From contig JAIOPI010000014.1 of assembly GCA_021413965.1 (NCBI GenBank), forward strand, positions 62,001 to 126,000: a stretch of DNA of 64,000 nucleotides, in the 5' to 3' direction. The notes under the pieces are model-generated. The model did not search any database. It had not been told where the DNA came from and worked only from the letters and a program-made list of their open reading frames with translations. The position numbers and the translations under genes were made by a program. This DNA is from Lentisphaerota bacterium. Lineage in GTDB: Bacteria; Verrucomicrobiota; Kiritimatiellia; UBA8416; JAIOPI01. Positions 54,732-63,521 of the stretch are shown one piece after another; position 1 is the stretch's first letter, and each line of letters starts with the position of its first letter.

Positions 54732-54879
54732 GCGAGCGATTGCGATCCTCGACGCCCTTCCATGCCCAGTAGAGGGAGGCGAGGAAGCCGAACAGGCAGA
54801 GGAAGGCCAGGGCGACCTCCGTTGGGTGGCTGGCGGTGCGGCTACGGTCGCGCGCCGCGCGCGAGGCGCCGGTTCACGG
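54703..54879 (-). pseudogene. Membrane-helix remnant downstream of the second phnX
   Basis: The - strand frame between stops at 54880-54882 and 54703-54705 reads TEVALAFLCLFGFLASLYWA then WKGVEDRNRSL, a good transmembrane helix with a basic tail. It has no ATG, GTG or TTG before the helix and overlaps both the phnX end and the transglutaminase end. It may be the last helix of a lost transporter gene. The call is tentative. Confidence 0.35.
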
Positions 54880-55669
54880 CGTCAACTACGGATAGGATCT
54901 CGGCGAAGCCATCGACGACGAGGTGGGCTCCGGCTCGGCGCAGAGACCGGCGGGCCTTGGCGAGAAGCTGGCGGGCGTGAGCCGGCCGCAGCGCCTCGAA
55001 TTCCGTTCGGCTCAGGCCGACCTCATTACCGGTGCCGGCCACTCCGACCGTCCAGCAACCGGCATTCAGGCCGGCTTCGACATCAGCCAGGGTGTCGCCG
55101 ACGTTGATCACGGCCGCGGGCGGGAAGACGCCGAGTGTTTCCATGCAGCGGAAGATCATCCAAGGGGCGGGGCGACCGTCGGGCACATCGCTGGCGGCGA
55201 AACCGGCGGCCGGAATGAAGCCTTGTGCCGCGGCTGCCGGCAGCACGATGTCCATCATTGCCCGGCTGTACCCGGTGGTCACGGCGACGGGAATCCGGCG
55301 TGCGGCCAGAGCCTGGCAGGCCTCCGGAACTCCCGGAATCACATCCGTGAAGGCGGGCAGGGACTCGAGTTGCAGCGGGATGAACTCCTGGAACAAGGCC
55401 TCGATCTCCGCCTCGCCCGGCCGATGCCCGTGCCGGGCTTCCCAAGCCTTCGCAATGGCGGGCATGGCGCATAGGCTGGCAATGTGGTCGCGCTTGTGCA
55501 AGCCCATCGGGGCGCGCACCTGCTGGGGTGTAATGACCACGCCGTGGCGCGCAAACAGCGTGGTAAAGGCGCCGGTGGGCGCGCGACTGCCGTAGTCGAC
55601 GGTGGTGCCCGCCAAATCGGCAATCACCAGTTTCACGGCTTCCGGTATTCGGTTTCGAGGTGTTCCCAT
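54842..55669 (-). CDS. phnX: Phosphonoacetaldehyde hydrolase paralog
   Basis: I chose the ATG at 55669 because GGAG lies seven bases upstream. The 275-residue product keeps the nucleophile (Asp18 in IADLAGTTVDYG) and the Schiff-base lysine (Lys59 in VRAPMGLHK) with the same 41-residue spacing as copy 1. The Trp after the nucleophile is Leu here. INVGDTLADVEAGLNAGCW is HAD motif four. It is a separate gene with its own operator-like palindrome, so copies 1 and 2 may respond to different signals. No phosphonate transporter is next to it. Confidence 0.82.
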   Translation of the reverse strand: MGTPRNRIPEAVKLVIADLAGTTVDYGSRAPTGAFTTLFARHGVVITPQQVRAPMGLHKRDHIASLCAMPAIAKAWEARHGHRPGEAEIEALFQEFIPLQLESLPAFTDVIPGVPEACQALAARRIPVAVTTGYSRAMMDIVLPAAAAQGFIPAAGFAASDVPDGRPAPWMIFRCMETLGVFPPAAVINVGDTLADVEAGLNAGCWTVGVAGTGNEVGLSRTEFEALRPAHARQLLAKARRSLRRAGAHLVVDGFAEILSVVDAVNRRLARGARP

Positions 55670-55714
55670 TGCAGTCTCCAGATCCGAGTTGTTTTCGACG
55701 GCATGTTCGCGTGG

Positions 55715-55732
55715 AATCGTTAGCAAACGATT
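55715..55732. promoter_or_regulatory. Perfect palindrome upstream of the second phnX (operator candidate)
   Basis: AATCGTT (55715-55721) and AACGATT (55726-55732) are exact inverted repeats with four bases between. The site lies 46 bases upstream of the phnX start, where a LacI/GntR-like operator would be expected. The rest of 55670-55796 is A/T-rich and holds no gene. Confidence 0.45.
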
Positions 55733-55796
55733 AGCGTTGGAAAAAATCAGGAAACAAAGATGAGTAAAGGTTGACGCGCGGGCCCATGCCGGGGGC

Positions 55797-56519
55797 TCAG
55801 CCGACGTTGCCGGCGCGGATGTCGAGGTTTTCGCGGCGCTCGAGGCGTTCGACGGCGCCGTCCTTGATCCACAGGATGCGGTCGGACTGCGCCAGCATCT
55901 TGTGGTCGTGCGTGGCGCTGATCACGGTGACGCCTTCTTCGCGGCACAGGGTGCCAAGCAGGTCGATCAGTTCCGCGCCCGTCTGCAGGTCCAGGTTGGC
56001 CGTCGGTTCGTCGGCCAGGATGATGGCGGGCCGGTTGGCGAGGGCGCGCGCCACGGCCACGCGCTGCTGCTGTCCGCCCGACATCTCGTCGGGGCGATGG
56101 CCCAGCCGGTGGCCGAGGCCCACGCGCTCCAGCACCTCGCGGGCGCGCGCCCTCGCCTGGTCGGGCGGCACCCCGGCGAAGAGCAGGGGCAGGCAGCAGT
56201 TGGCCAGCGCATCGTAGGCGGGCAGCAGGTTGTAGCTCTGAAAGACGTAGCCGATGTAGTTTCCGCGGAAGTGGGCCAGCTGCCGGCGCGTCAGGGACTC
56301 CAGCCGCACCCCGGCGACGGCGATCGTACCGCTTGACGGGCGGTCGAGCGCGCCGATCATGTTGAACAGCGTGCTCTTCCCGGAGCCTGACGGGCCCATG
56401 ATGGAGAGGTACTCGCCCTGCGCCACGTCGAGGTCGATCGCCGTCAGCGCATGCACCCGCGTCTTGCCCAGGTCGAAAACCTTGCTGACGCTTCGGACTT
56501 TGATCAATGGCTCGTTCAT
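55797..56519 (-). CDS. ABC transporter ATP-binding protein (LolD/MacB-type)
   Basis: This 240-residue ATPase has Walker A GPSGSGKST (42-50), Q-loop YVFQSYNLLPAY, signature MSGGQQQRVAVARAL, Walker B ILADEPTANLD and switch His in ISATHDH. This set fits the MacB/LolD subfamily that works with FtsX-type permeases. It is the last gene of the operon, three bases after the OPT-like gene. It likely serves the large permease at 58554-63521, where a second ATPase of the same type is already coupled. Confidence 0.9.
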   Translation of the reverse strand: MNEPLIKVRSVSKVFDLGKTRVHALTAIDLDVAQGEYLSIMGPSGSGKSTLFNMIGALDRPSSGTIAVAGVRLESLTRRQLAHFRGNYIGYVFQSYNLLPAYDALANCCLPLLFAGVPPDQARARAREVLERVGLGHRLGHRPDEMSGGQQQRVAVARALANRPAIILADEPTANLDLQTGAELIDLLGTLCREEGVTVISATHDHKMLAQSDRILWIKDGAVERLERRENLDIRAGNVG

Positions 56520-56522
56520 GGT

Positions 56523-58535
56523 CTAGTACGGCAAGCTGATGACCGCCTTGTGAAGGAAGGTGATGCCGACGCCCAGGGTGGTGATCAGGCCCATGCCGCA
56601 GGCAAAGCCGGCCGCCACGACCGGGATGTACTGGCGCCACTTCAGCCCCAGGCGCTTTTGAAAGTAGTACCGCCCGATCAACGCCCCGATGAATTGCGGG
56701 ATGATGGCATGGGGCAGGTTCTGGCCGAGCCCGCGCACCACGCCGTACGTCAGCATGATCGGCGCCCCGCCTGCCCAGAGGCCGCTGAACAGCAGCAGCC
56801 CGAACACGCTGCCGGCCCCCAGGTAGCGCCAGTTGAAGGCCTGCTCGAAAATCGAGTACTGCCCGAGCGTCGAGGAATACATGATGCTCTGGTTCATCGC
56901 GTTGAGTTCCCACATCTTCTCCGCGTACGGATAGGCGCCGGACGGCACCTTGTCCAAGCCCCAGATGAAATTCATGAAGAAGATCGAGCCGATCAGGATG
57001 ACGGGGTACAGCACGAGTTCCGTCTTCCAGATGCTGGTGAAGCGCGTGCCCGTCAATTCGCACTGCCGGTAGAACACGGTCATCTGTCCGTAGTTCGCCA
57101 GCGGGATGGGCAGGAACCAGCACGCCACCCCGTGGTAGCCGCTCAGGATCAGCGTGGCCTCGCGGATCATGGGGATCTCGACGACCTGCCCCACCATGCC
57201 TTCGAGCCGGGCCGTGACGTAGCTGATCAGCGGCGTGTAGACGAAGCCCAGGAACGTCAGGACCAGGATGACGTTGCGGATGCCGTTCGGGTTGCCCGGC
57301 GGGGTCCAGGTGCCGTGGTGCCAGCGCAGCAGCGCGGCCGACACGCCGATATAGGCGACGGTGACCACGAGGTAGCAGACGCCCACGATCCACAAGCGAA
57401 TGTCACCGCGCCCCGGCGGCGGCCCGCCGCCCGCGCGGTTTGCCGACGCGGCCGCCCGCGCCTGGACCAGGCTGCGGACCACCTGGACGATGCCCACCAC
57501 GGCGATCGCCACCGCGATTCCGATCTGGAAGCTGAAGTAGAAGTCCACGTTGTTCTTGAACAGGGTCTGCACGGTGTCGTCGCCGTACTTCCAGCTGCGG
57601 AGAATCTGGCACTGGTAGAGAATCGGGTTCGCGACGAGGGTCACCAGCAGGCCGATGAAGCTGCCGACCATGCCGAAGAACGGCATGACCATGCCGGCGA
57701 TCACGTTCCCGAAATCCCAGGCGATGCCCGTGGCGAAGGCCGGCAGGTAGCGCCCCGTGACCGGCGTGAAATCCGAGAAGGGGATGGGGAAGATCTGCAC
57801 GGAGCGCCCGGTGAGGGCGCCGCTGAGCGTGGGCAGCAGCAAGTACACGCAGCCGAACGCCAGTCCGATCGCGCCGCCGATCGCGAACACCCGCCAGTGC
57901 CACGCCTCCTCCGGGCGCCGGCCATCCCCGGCCTCCACATCCTCCGCCATGGCCATCACGCCCATGGCGCCCACCGGCGCCATGGGGAACGGCAGGCGCT
58001 CCACGTCGCTGGTCAGGCGGAACAGGCCGTAGCCCAGGACCATGTTGGCCAGCCGGCCGAAGAAGGAGCCGAAGATCACCATGCCGATCACGGGCAGCCA
58101 GTCCGGATGGAAGAACGACCGGTCGCCGTAGCTCAACGAATCGCGGGGGGGCGCAAACCACCGTGGCAGCTGATCCGCGATGCCGCTGACGGCGGCCGCG
58201 TCGCTGTTGATGAAGAACTGATTCCAGAGCAGCCCCGAGAACGGCATGCCCATGGCCGCCGACGCCATGAAGAAGAGGACGAAGACTTCCGACCGCTTCA
58301 GATGGCGCTGCGCGCGTTTGGCGATCTCGACCAGGAGGATGACGGTCACCCACTGGGACGCGGCCCCGATCTCGGCCGCGCCGGCCAGGAGCCCCATGTA
58401 GATCGCGCCCGGCACCATCAGGGCGGCGACGAAGACGGCGCCCAGCAGGGAGGTCCAGCTGAAGCCTTCGTCGAAGCTCGACGGGACCGACATGATCTGC
58501 CGGAATTCTTCCAGTTCTTTGTCAACGCGGGCCAT
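56523..58535 (-). CDS. OPT-like multi-pass membrane protein (DUF6785-type)
   Basis: This 670-residue protein has about 14-16 predicted helices. Cytosolic N-terminus 'ELEEFRQIMSVPSSFDEGFSW' and helices with GAIYMGLLAGAAEIGAASQW and WDFGNVIAGMVMPFFGMVGS resemble the oligopeptide-transporter (OPT) fold. Proteins like this are common in PVC bacteria and are annotated DUF6785/6784. OPT proteins are secondary transporters and do not need an ATPase, so its place between ABC components is odd. It is 18 bases from the permease gene and three from the ATPase gene. Confidence 0.7.
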   Translation of the reverse strand: MARVDKELEEFRQIMSVPSSFDEGFSWTSLLGAVFVAALMVPGAIYMGLLAGAAEIGAASQWVTVILLVEIAKRAQRHLKRSEVFVLFFMASAAMGMPFSGLLWNQFFINSDAAAVSGIADQLPRWFAPPRDSLSYGDRSFFHPDWLPVIGMVIFGSFFGRLANMVLGYGLFRLTSDVERLPFPMAPVGAMGVMAMAEDVEAGDGRRPEEAWHWRVFAIGGAIGLAFGCVYLLLPTLSGALTGRSVQIFPIPFSDFTPVTGRYLPAFATGIAWDFGNVIAGMVMPFFGMVGSFIGLLVTLVANPILYQCQILRSWKYGDDTVQTLFKNNVDFYFSFQIGIAVAIAVVGIVQVVRSLVQARAAASANRAGGGPPPGRGDIRLWIVGVCYLVVTVAYIGVSAALLRWHHGTWTPPGNPNGIRNVILVLTFLGFVYTPLISYVTARLEGMVGQVVEIPMIREATLILSGYHGVACWFLPIPLANYGQMTVFYRQCELTGTRFTSIWKTELVLYPVILIGSIFFMNFIWGLDKVPSGAYPYAEKMWELNAMNQSIMYSSTLGQYSIFEQAFNWRYLGAGSVFGLLLFSGLWAGGAPIMLTYGVVRGLGQNLPHAIIPQFIGALIGRYYFQKRLGLKWRQYIPVVAAGFACGMGLITTLGVGITFLHKAVISLPY

Positions 58536-58553
58536 AAGCGGGATGATCCTCTG

Positions 58554-61500
58554 TCATGGGTTATTTGGGGTGGGGGGAGGGGGCAGGGTTCCGGGTTCAG
58601 GGCGGGGTGTGAATCCTCCCTGAACCCTGCCCCCTGAACCCTGACCGCCGAGATCCGACCCCTGGTTTTTCAGCTCAGGTTCCGCCTCCGTCCCCAGGGC
58701 AACCAGGGTCCGCGAGCGGTACAACTCCATCGTCGCGGGCGCGAGCGACCGCCAGAGCAGGAACTGCCGGCGCAGATCGTCGAGGAACACCTTGTTCAGC
58801 CGCTGCCAGTCCGTGGGCTGGCCGGAGGCGCGCTCCAGCCGGATGGCGACCTCGTCGATGCCCTGGATTTCGCTGGCGACGCTTCGCAGGGCGAAGGTCT
58901 GGCTGACGCCGAGATCGAACGGCGCCAGCGCCAGCCGCGCGTCGAGCCCCAGCATGCCGCCGGGGCTCTGCACGAGCCGCGCCTCCTGGGCCATGAAGCG
59001 TCCCAGCCCCGTCTCGCTGTAGTTGTCGAAGTGCTCCTTGAGGAAGCTGACGACGCCGGTGATGTCGTAGGTGGACACGGTGAACGGGAAGACCATGGCC
59101 ATGACGTCGCCCTGCGGCAGCGGCGGCTTCCAGACGCGCATCAGGCCGGGGTTGGCGGAGCGGGACGCCTTCACGGCCGGGTACAGCGAGGAGACGAGCA
59201 CGGTGCCCATCACGATCAGAATCGTCCCGACCGTGTTGGTGGAGGTCATGTTCATCTGCGGCACGCGCACCCACCCGTAGGCGGCGAGCGCGGTCAGCCC
59301 CTTCAGCGTGCCCTGCGCCAGCAAGTAGCCGCCCATGCCGCCGATCAGCGAGTACACGATCGCTTCCGCCAGGAACAGCGTGGCCACGTGCCGGGGGGCG
59401 AGGCCGAGCGCGCTGAACGTGTAGATCTCGCGCTCGCGGTCGGAGACCGAGCCGAGCATGGTGCCGAAGATGACGAGCCCGCCGAGCAGGACCGGGAAGA
59501 ACAGGCTTCGCACGCCGCTGGCCGCGAGCACCGTGCCCAGCAGCAGGCGAAAGGCGCCGCTCGGGCGCGTGGTCGCCACCGGGAGCGGAAGCATGCGCGC
59601 GATATCCTCCGCGATGCCTTGCGCGGCGGCGTCATCGGCCGTGTAGAGCGCCAGACCGTAGAGCGCGGCCCCCATGACCCGCGCCGTCTCGGCGGCCACC
59701 ACGACGACCGCGTCGGCATCCAGGCTCCGCCAACTGCGGCGCTGCTGCAGCGGATCGTCGTCGGCAGGCGTGGACTGCTGGACGGACGCCTGCTCCGCGA
59801 AGTCCACCGGCAGCACGCCGGCCCCATCCATATCCTTGAGATCGGACAGGCTCACCGCGTCCAGCAGTGGCCCCACGGTCAGCGACATGCCCTTTATCCG
59901 CACCGGGTCGCCGGGCTCGACGCCAAGCGCATGCGCCAGGGCGGCGGTCATGAGAATCCGGCCTTGCCAATCGGAACCCAGTGCCGCCGCCAGATCCGGC
60001 CGCGCCGCCGCTTCCGCCGCGTCGAGTCCGAGCACGCCGCTCACCAGGACCTGGCCCAGGCCGTCGCGGGAGGATACGGCCACGCCGGCATCATCCACCG
60101 ACAGGCGCGTCAGCCACAGGCGACGACACAGTGTGGCCTGCGTCCCCCAGCGGCCGGCGAGCACCTCCGTCATGTCCTCGCTCAGGGGCTGCCAGTTGAC
60201 GTTATGCAACCACACGCCGGCGTAGGCGGGCCGGGGGCCGAGGAAAAGGCTGACAATGCCCGAGTGCGTCGTAAACGACGCAAAACAGAGGATCGTGAAG
60301 GTCAGCAGGATGATCGTCACCGCGGTCAGCGCCGTCCGCAGCGGGCGCCGGCGCATGGTGGAGATGCCCATCTGCATGGCGGCGATGAACGTGCTCACCC
60401 GCGACACGTCGGCGGCGTGCACGGTCCCGGTCAGCCCTTGCAGGGCCTTCAGTTCGACCTCGAACTTGCGCATGACGACGGCGATCATGACGGCCGACAT
60501 CACGCCGATCGCGAAGCCGAGGAAGATGATGACCGGCGTGTTGGCAATGGCGAACGCCGGGTGGGACAGGTAGAGGGTGAGGAACGTGAGCGCAAAAAAG
60601 GCCGCGAACCAGGCGAGCTGGCGGTGGATGGTGGTGGCGCCGATCAGGACCCGCTCGAGGGCAAACGCAAAGGGAATAGAAAGGCCGAGCAGGATCAGCA
60701 CGGCGAAGACGACGTCGTTGAGCAAGGCCAGCGTCTGGCTGTAGACGCGATGAGAGGCCCAGAAGGCGCAGCTGAAGAGCGCCTGGCGACGCCGCGGCGT
60801 CGGTTCGCGCTCCGTCTCGATGAGCAGATCCTCGGCGCGGCCGTGCAGTTCCGCCAGCGACGAGTCCAGGATGCCCTTGCGGCGCAGCAGGTCGATTCGT
60901 GCCTCGTTCAGCCGCCACAGGTCGCGGGCGGCACCCTCCGCCGCCAGGCCGTGGCTCGCGTTGCCGTCCGCGGGTACGCCCTGCCCGGCGCCCGCGCGTC
61001 CGGCCGTTTCGCTGCCGCCCGCCTCCGGACCATTGTTGAGCGCGGCATGGATCGGCAGCCCGAACAGTTTGACCCGCGTCTCCCGGCGGTCGACGAACCA
61101 GGCCACGACGCCATCGGCCAGTTCGCGGTAGCTCTTCCGCGGGTCGAGCAGGGCGTCCGAGCGAGCCGAGAGGATCCGGAGCGTGTCGCCCGCCGCCAGC
61201 CGCGGGCTTTGCTGGGGCGGCAACGCTTGCCAGCCGGCGCGGCAGCGGAAGAGGTTCAGCCGATAGCGCACTTCGGAGGCCACCGCGGTGTTGGAAATCT
61301 CGCGCACGTTGCCGTCCTCGTCGAAGGTCGCGGCCACGCCCTGGAAGAACCACCCGGGCAACGGCCCCAGGGCGTACTGTCCATTCTGATCGGTGCGCAG
61401 GACCTGAAAGGGGTCGAACGCCGGCGGCTTGTTCACGTCGTAGGACAGCGGGCTGCTGTCGCTGCGCGGCCGGAGTTGAATCACGGCCCCCGCCACCGGC

Positions 61501-63521
61501 GTGTCGGGGACCGAAGAGCCCTGCTGGATGCCCATGACACTCGGCCCGCTGGACCGTCCACTCGCGAAGGTCGGCACGGCGTATTCCTTGCTCGCCACGA
61601 TGCCTCGCCGCAGGGACAGGGCCCTCTGGTCGGCCACGGCATCCGTCACGCGCGACTCGTCCCGCAGGTCGGACGTTTCGTCGAGGGTGGCCACCGTGCT
61701 GATGATGGCGCCGATCTCGCGGGCCTGCTGCTCGAGGTGTTCGAGGTCGAGCGCCGCCAGGCGGTCGTCCGGCGTGCCCTCGCGCGCCAGGCGGTCCTGG
61801 GTCGTGCCCAGCACCACGTTATAGATGCCGTACAAGCCGGCCACTTCGCCGCTGTGCAGGAGGGTGGGGGCGGCCCAGAGGACCCGCGAGGTCGGCAGCG
61901 ACTGGTTCACACTCTCCTCCGCGAAGTGAAACGCTTCCGGCTGCGCGCCGGCTGCGTTTCGGAATGCGCGCAGGAAGACGCCCTGCACTTTGCCGTAGAG
62001 CCCGGCGTTGTCGTTGGGCGAGTGCAGCGGGGAATCACCGCCGATCAGCACGCCCCAGCGGGGCGTGGCATCCCCCAGCGCGAGCGCGACGTGCAGGGCA
62101 ATCCACTTGTCGCCGATCAGCGCCTTCAGCGCCGAGTCGGCGTCCAGCGCCGCCTGCGCGGCGGTCAGTTCATCGGTCCGGGCGGCCAGGTCCCGCGCGA
62201 CGTCGGTGAGCACATCGCGGAGGGCGGCGGCGGCCTCCGGATCGAGCCCGTCCGTGCGGTCACGCCCCAGCGCGCGCCTCAGCCGGTTGATCGCGTCTTT
62301 TCGCGGCGTCAGGTCCCGCGCGATCTCCCGGTCGATCGCCTCAAGCCGCGCTGATGTCGCCGGGTCGCCAGTCCCGGCGCGCTGCAAGGCCGCCACCTCG
62401 CCGCGCCGCGCGTAGAGCCGCTCATCCAGCGTGAAGGCCCGTTGGGCGACCTTGTCCACACAGCGGTCGAGGAGCGGCCGCCTGGAGGGAGTGCGGGCGC
62501 GCAGCGGATCGGCGTCCGTCCATCGGGCGGCCTGGTCCTGCAGGAACTGCCGTTCGGCCTCCAGCGCCGTGCGCCGGCCGTCGGTGGTGACCGCCGCATT
62601 GTTGTTTTCAAGCGCGCGGTAGAAGTGGCTCGCGCCGGCGTGCAGTCGCGCCTGGTTGTCGTAGAACACCACCAGGACGTGCCGGCGCGCCGGCGAACGG
62701 ACCAGTTGCCCGGCCAGCTCCAGCAGGGCCGCGCAGTTGGCGGCCCCGCGCGCGCCGGGTGATCGTTCGGGAACGTCGCCGAAGGAGTCAAACGGGGCCG
62801 AGAGGATGACGACCTCCTCCTTCCCCTGGGCGAACGTGGGCGCGAGGCCGGGGATGAAGCCGATGACGTTGCGGCCCGTGACCGCGTCCCAGACGACCTC
62901 GCTGTGGATCACGGCCTCCCGGCCCGTTGGCAGGGCGGAGGGGTCGCCTTCGTAGTAGAAGCGCGGCAGGTTCACGTTGGCGGCCACGGCGTGAGGGCTG
63001 CCGGCATCGCACGCGCCGCCGCGGACGAAGACGACGGCTCGCGCCCCGAATCGCAGCGCCCGCAGCCAGCCGTCGCCGGCGTTGTAGTCCATGACTGCCA
63101 CGGCGTCGCGCACGTCGGCCGCCGCCAATTCCCCGATCGCCCCCACGTCAAGCCGGACCAGCCGGCCGGCCAGGCCTTCGGGTGGAGTCGTGGGCGGCAG
63201 GATGCCGTTCGGTCGCATCGGCAAGAGGGGCAGGGGATCGCCCCGGCCCTCGACGGTCATCTCGCAACGCCGGACCGAGGTCTGCACGGACGGGAACGGC
63301 TGGACCATGACGGTCTTCACGCCGACGTCCCGCAGGCGCTGCGCGAGGTAGTCCGCGGCCGCCTCCCCGGCGGGAGTTCCGCAGAGCCGGTGCGGGGCGC
63401 GCGTGAGGGCCTGGCAGTCCGCGGCGAACTCCGGCGAAGTGACCGGGGCCGGCATCGCCGCCGGCGCCAGGGCGGCGACGGCCAGCCACCATGCCGTCAA
63501 TGTCAGGACACGGCCTTTCAT
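58554..63521 (-). CDS. Degenerate M28-peptidase / FtsX-type ABC permease fusion
   Basis: I chose the ATG at 63521, which overlaps the ATPase stop by ATGA and starts a signal-like segment. The 1655-residue product has an M28-like ectodomain with a PA-like insert (about 110-215). Ligand and catalytic positions are changed: SAPFDS (His is P243), GARGAAN (ligand Asp is G259) and FYDNQ where E-E is expected. A long exported region follows, then a membrane part with FtsX permease loops (SVSDREREIYTFSALGLAPR near residue 1380) and several helices. The last 35 residues are encoded by a repeat. It likely couples ATP use to an outside ligand. Confidence 0.75.
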   Translation of the reverse strand: MKGRVLTLTAWWLAVAALAPAAMPAPVTSPEFAADCQALTRAPHRLCGTPAGEAAADYLAQRLRDVGVKTVMVQPFPSVQTSVRRCEMTVEGRGDPLPLLPMRPNGILPPTTPPEGLAGRLVRLDVGAIGELAAADVRDAVAVMDYNAGDGWLRALRFGARAVVFVRGGACDAGSPHAVAANVNLPRFYYEGDPSALPTGREAVIHSEVVWDAVTGRNVIGFIPGLAPTFAQGKEEVVILSAPFDSFGDVPERSPGARGAANCAALLELAGQLVRSPARRHVLVVFYDNQARLHAGASHFYRALENNNAAVTTDGRRTALEAERQFLQDQAARWTDADPLRARTPSRRPLLDRCVDKVAQRAFTLDERLYARRGEVAALQRAGTGDPATSARLEAIDREIARDLTPRKDAINRLRRALGRDRTDGLDPEAAAALRDVLTDVARDLAARTDELTAAQAALDADSALKALIGDKWIALHVALALGDATPRWGVLIGGDSPLHSPNDNAGLYGKVQGVFLRAFRNAAGAQPEAFHFAEESVNQSLPTSRVLWAAPTLLHSGEVAGLYGIYNVVLGTTQDRLAREGTPDDRLAALDLEHLEQQAREIGAIISTVATLDETSDLRDESRVTDAVADQRALSLRRGIVASKEYAVPTFASGRSSGPSVMGIQQGSSVPDTPVAGAVIQLRPRSDSSPLSYDVNKPPAFDPFQVLRTDQNGQYALGPLPGWFFQGVAATFDEDGNVREISNTAVASEVRYRLNLFRCRAGWQALPPQQSPRLAAGDTLRILSARSDALLDPRKSYRELADGVVAWFVDRRETRVKLFGLPIHAALNNGPEAGGSETAGRAGAGQGVPADGNASHGLAAEGAARDLWRLNEARIDLLRRKGILDSSLAELHGRAEDLLIETEREPTPRRRQALFSCAFWASHRVYSQTLALLNDVVFAVLILLGLSIPFAFALERVLIGATTIHRQLAWFAAFFALTFLTLYLSHPAFAIANTPVIIFLGFAIGVMSAVMIAVVMRKFEVELKALQGLTGTVHAADVSRVSTFIAAMQMGISTMRRRPLRTALTAVTIILLTFTILCFASFTTHSGIVSLFLGPRPAYAGVWLHNVNWQPLSEDMTEVLAGRWGTQATLCRRLWLTRLSVDDAGVAVSSRDGLGQVLVSGVLGLDAAEAAARPDLAAALGSDWQGRILMTAALAHALGVEPGDPVRIKGMSLTVGPLLDAVSLSDLKDMDGAGVLPVDFAEQASVQQSTPADDDPLQQRRSWRSLDADAVVVVAAETARVMGAALYGLALYTADDAAAQGIAEDIARMLPLPVATTRPSGAFRLLLGTVLAASGVRSLFFPVLLGGLVIFGTMLGSVSDREREIYTFSALGLAPRHVATLFLAEAIVYSLIGGMGGYLLAQGTLKGLTALAAYGWVRVPQMNMTSTNTVGTILIVMGTVLVSSLYPAVKASRSANPGLMRVWKPPLPQGDVMAMVFPFTVSTYDITGVVSFLKEHFDNYSETGLGRFMAQEARLVQSPGGMLGLDARLALAPFDLGVSQTFALRSVASEIQGIDEVAIRLERASGQPTDWQRLNKVFLDDLRRQFLLWRSLAPATMELYRSRTLVALGTEAEPELKNQGSDLGGQGSGGRVQGGFTPRPEPGTLPPPPTPNNP
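58581..58643. repeat. Inverted GGGTTCAGGG repeat at the end of the permease gene
   Basis: The left arm (58581-58602, GGGCAGGGTTCCGGGTTCAG then GG) faces the right arm (58618-58643, CCCTGAACCCTGCCCCCTGA then ACCCTG). The repeat lies inside the coding part and supplies the terminal Gly/Pro-rich residues of the permease. The same type occurs at 42972-42990. Confidence 0.7.

Noticed and set aside
55747..57393. A 548-codon - strand frame across the ATPase and OPT-like genes
   Set aside because: It is the out-of-frame shadow of two well supported genes (ATPase motifs and transmembrane helices) and is Arg/Pro-rich with no domain.
59031..62354. A 1107-codon + strand frame opposite the permease
   Set aside because: It is an antisense shadow: His/Arg/Gly-rich, no domain, and the opposite strand has a coherent M28/FtsX protein with a coupled start.
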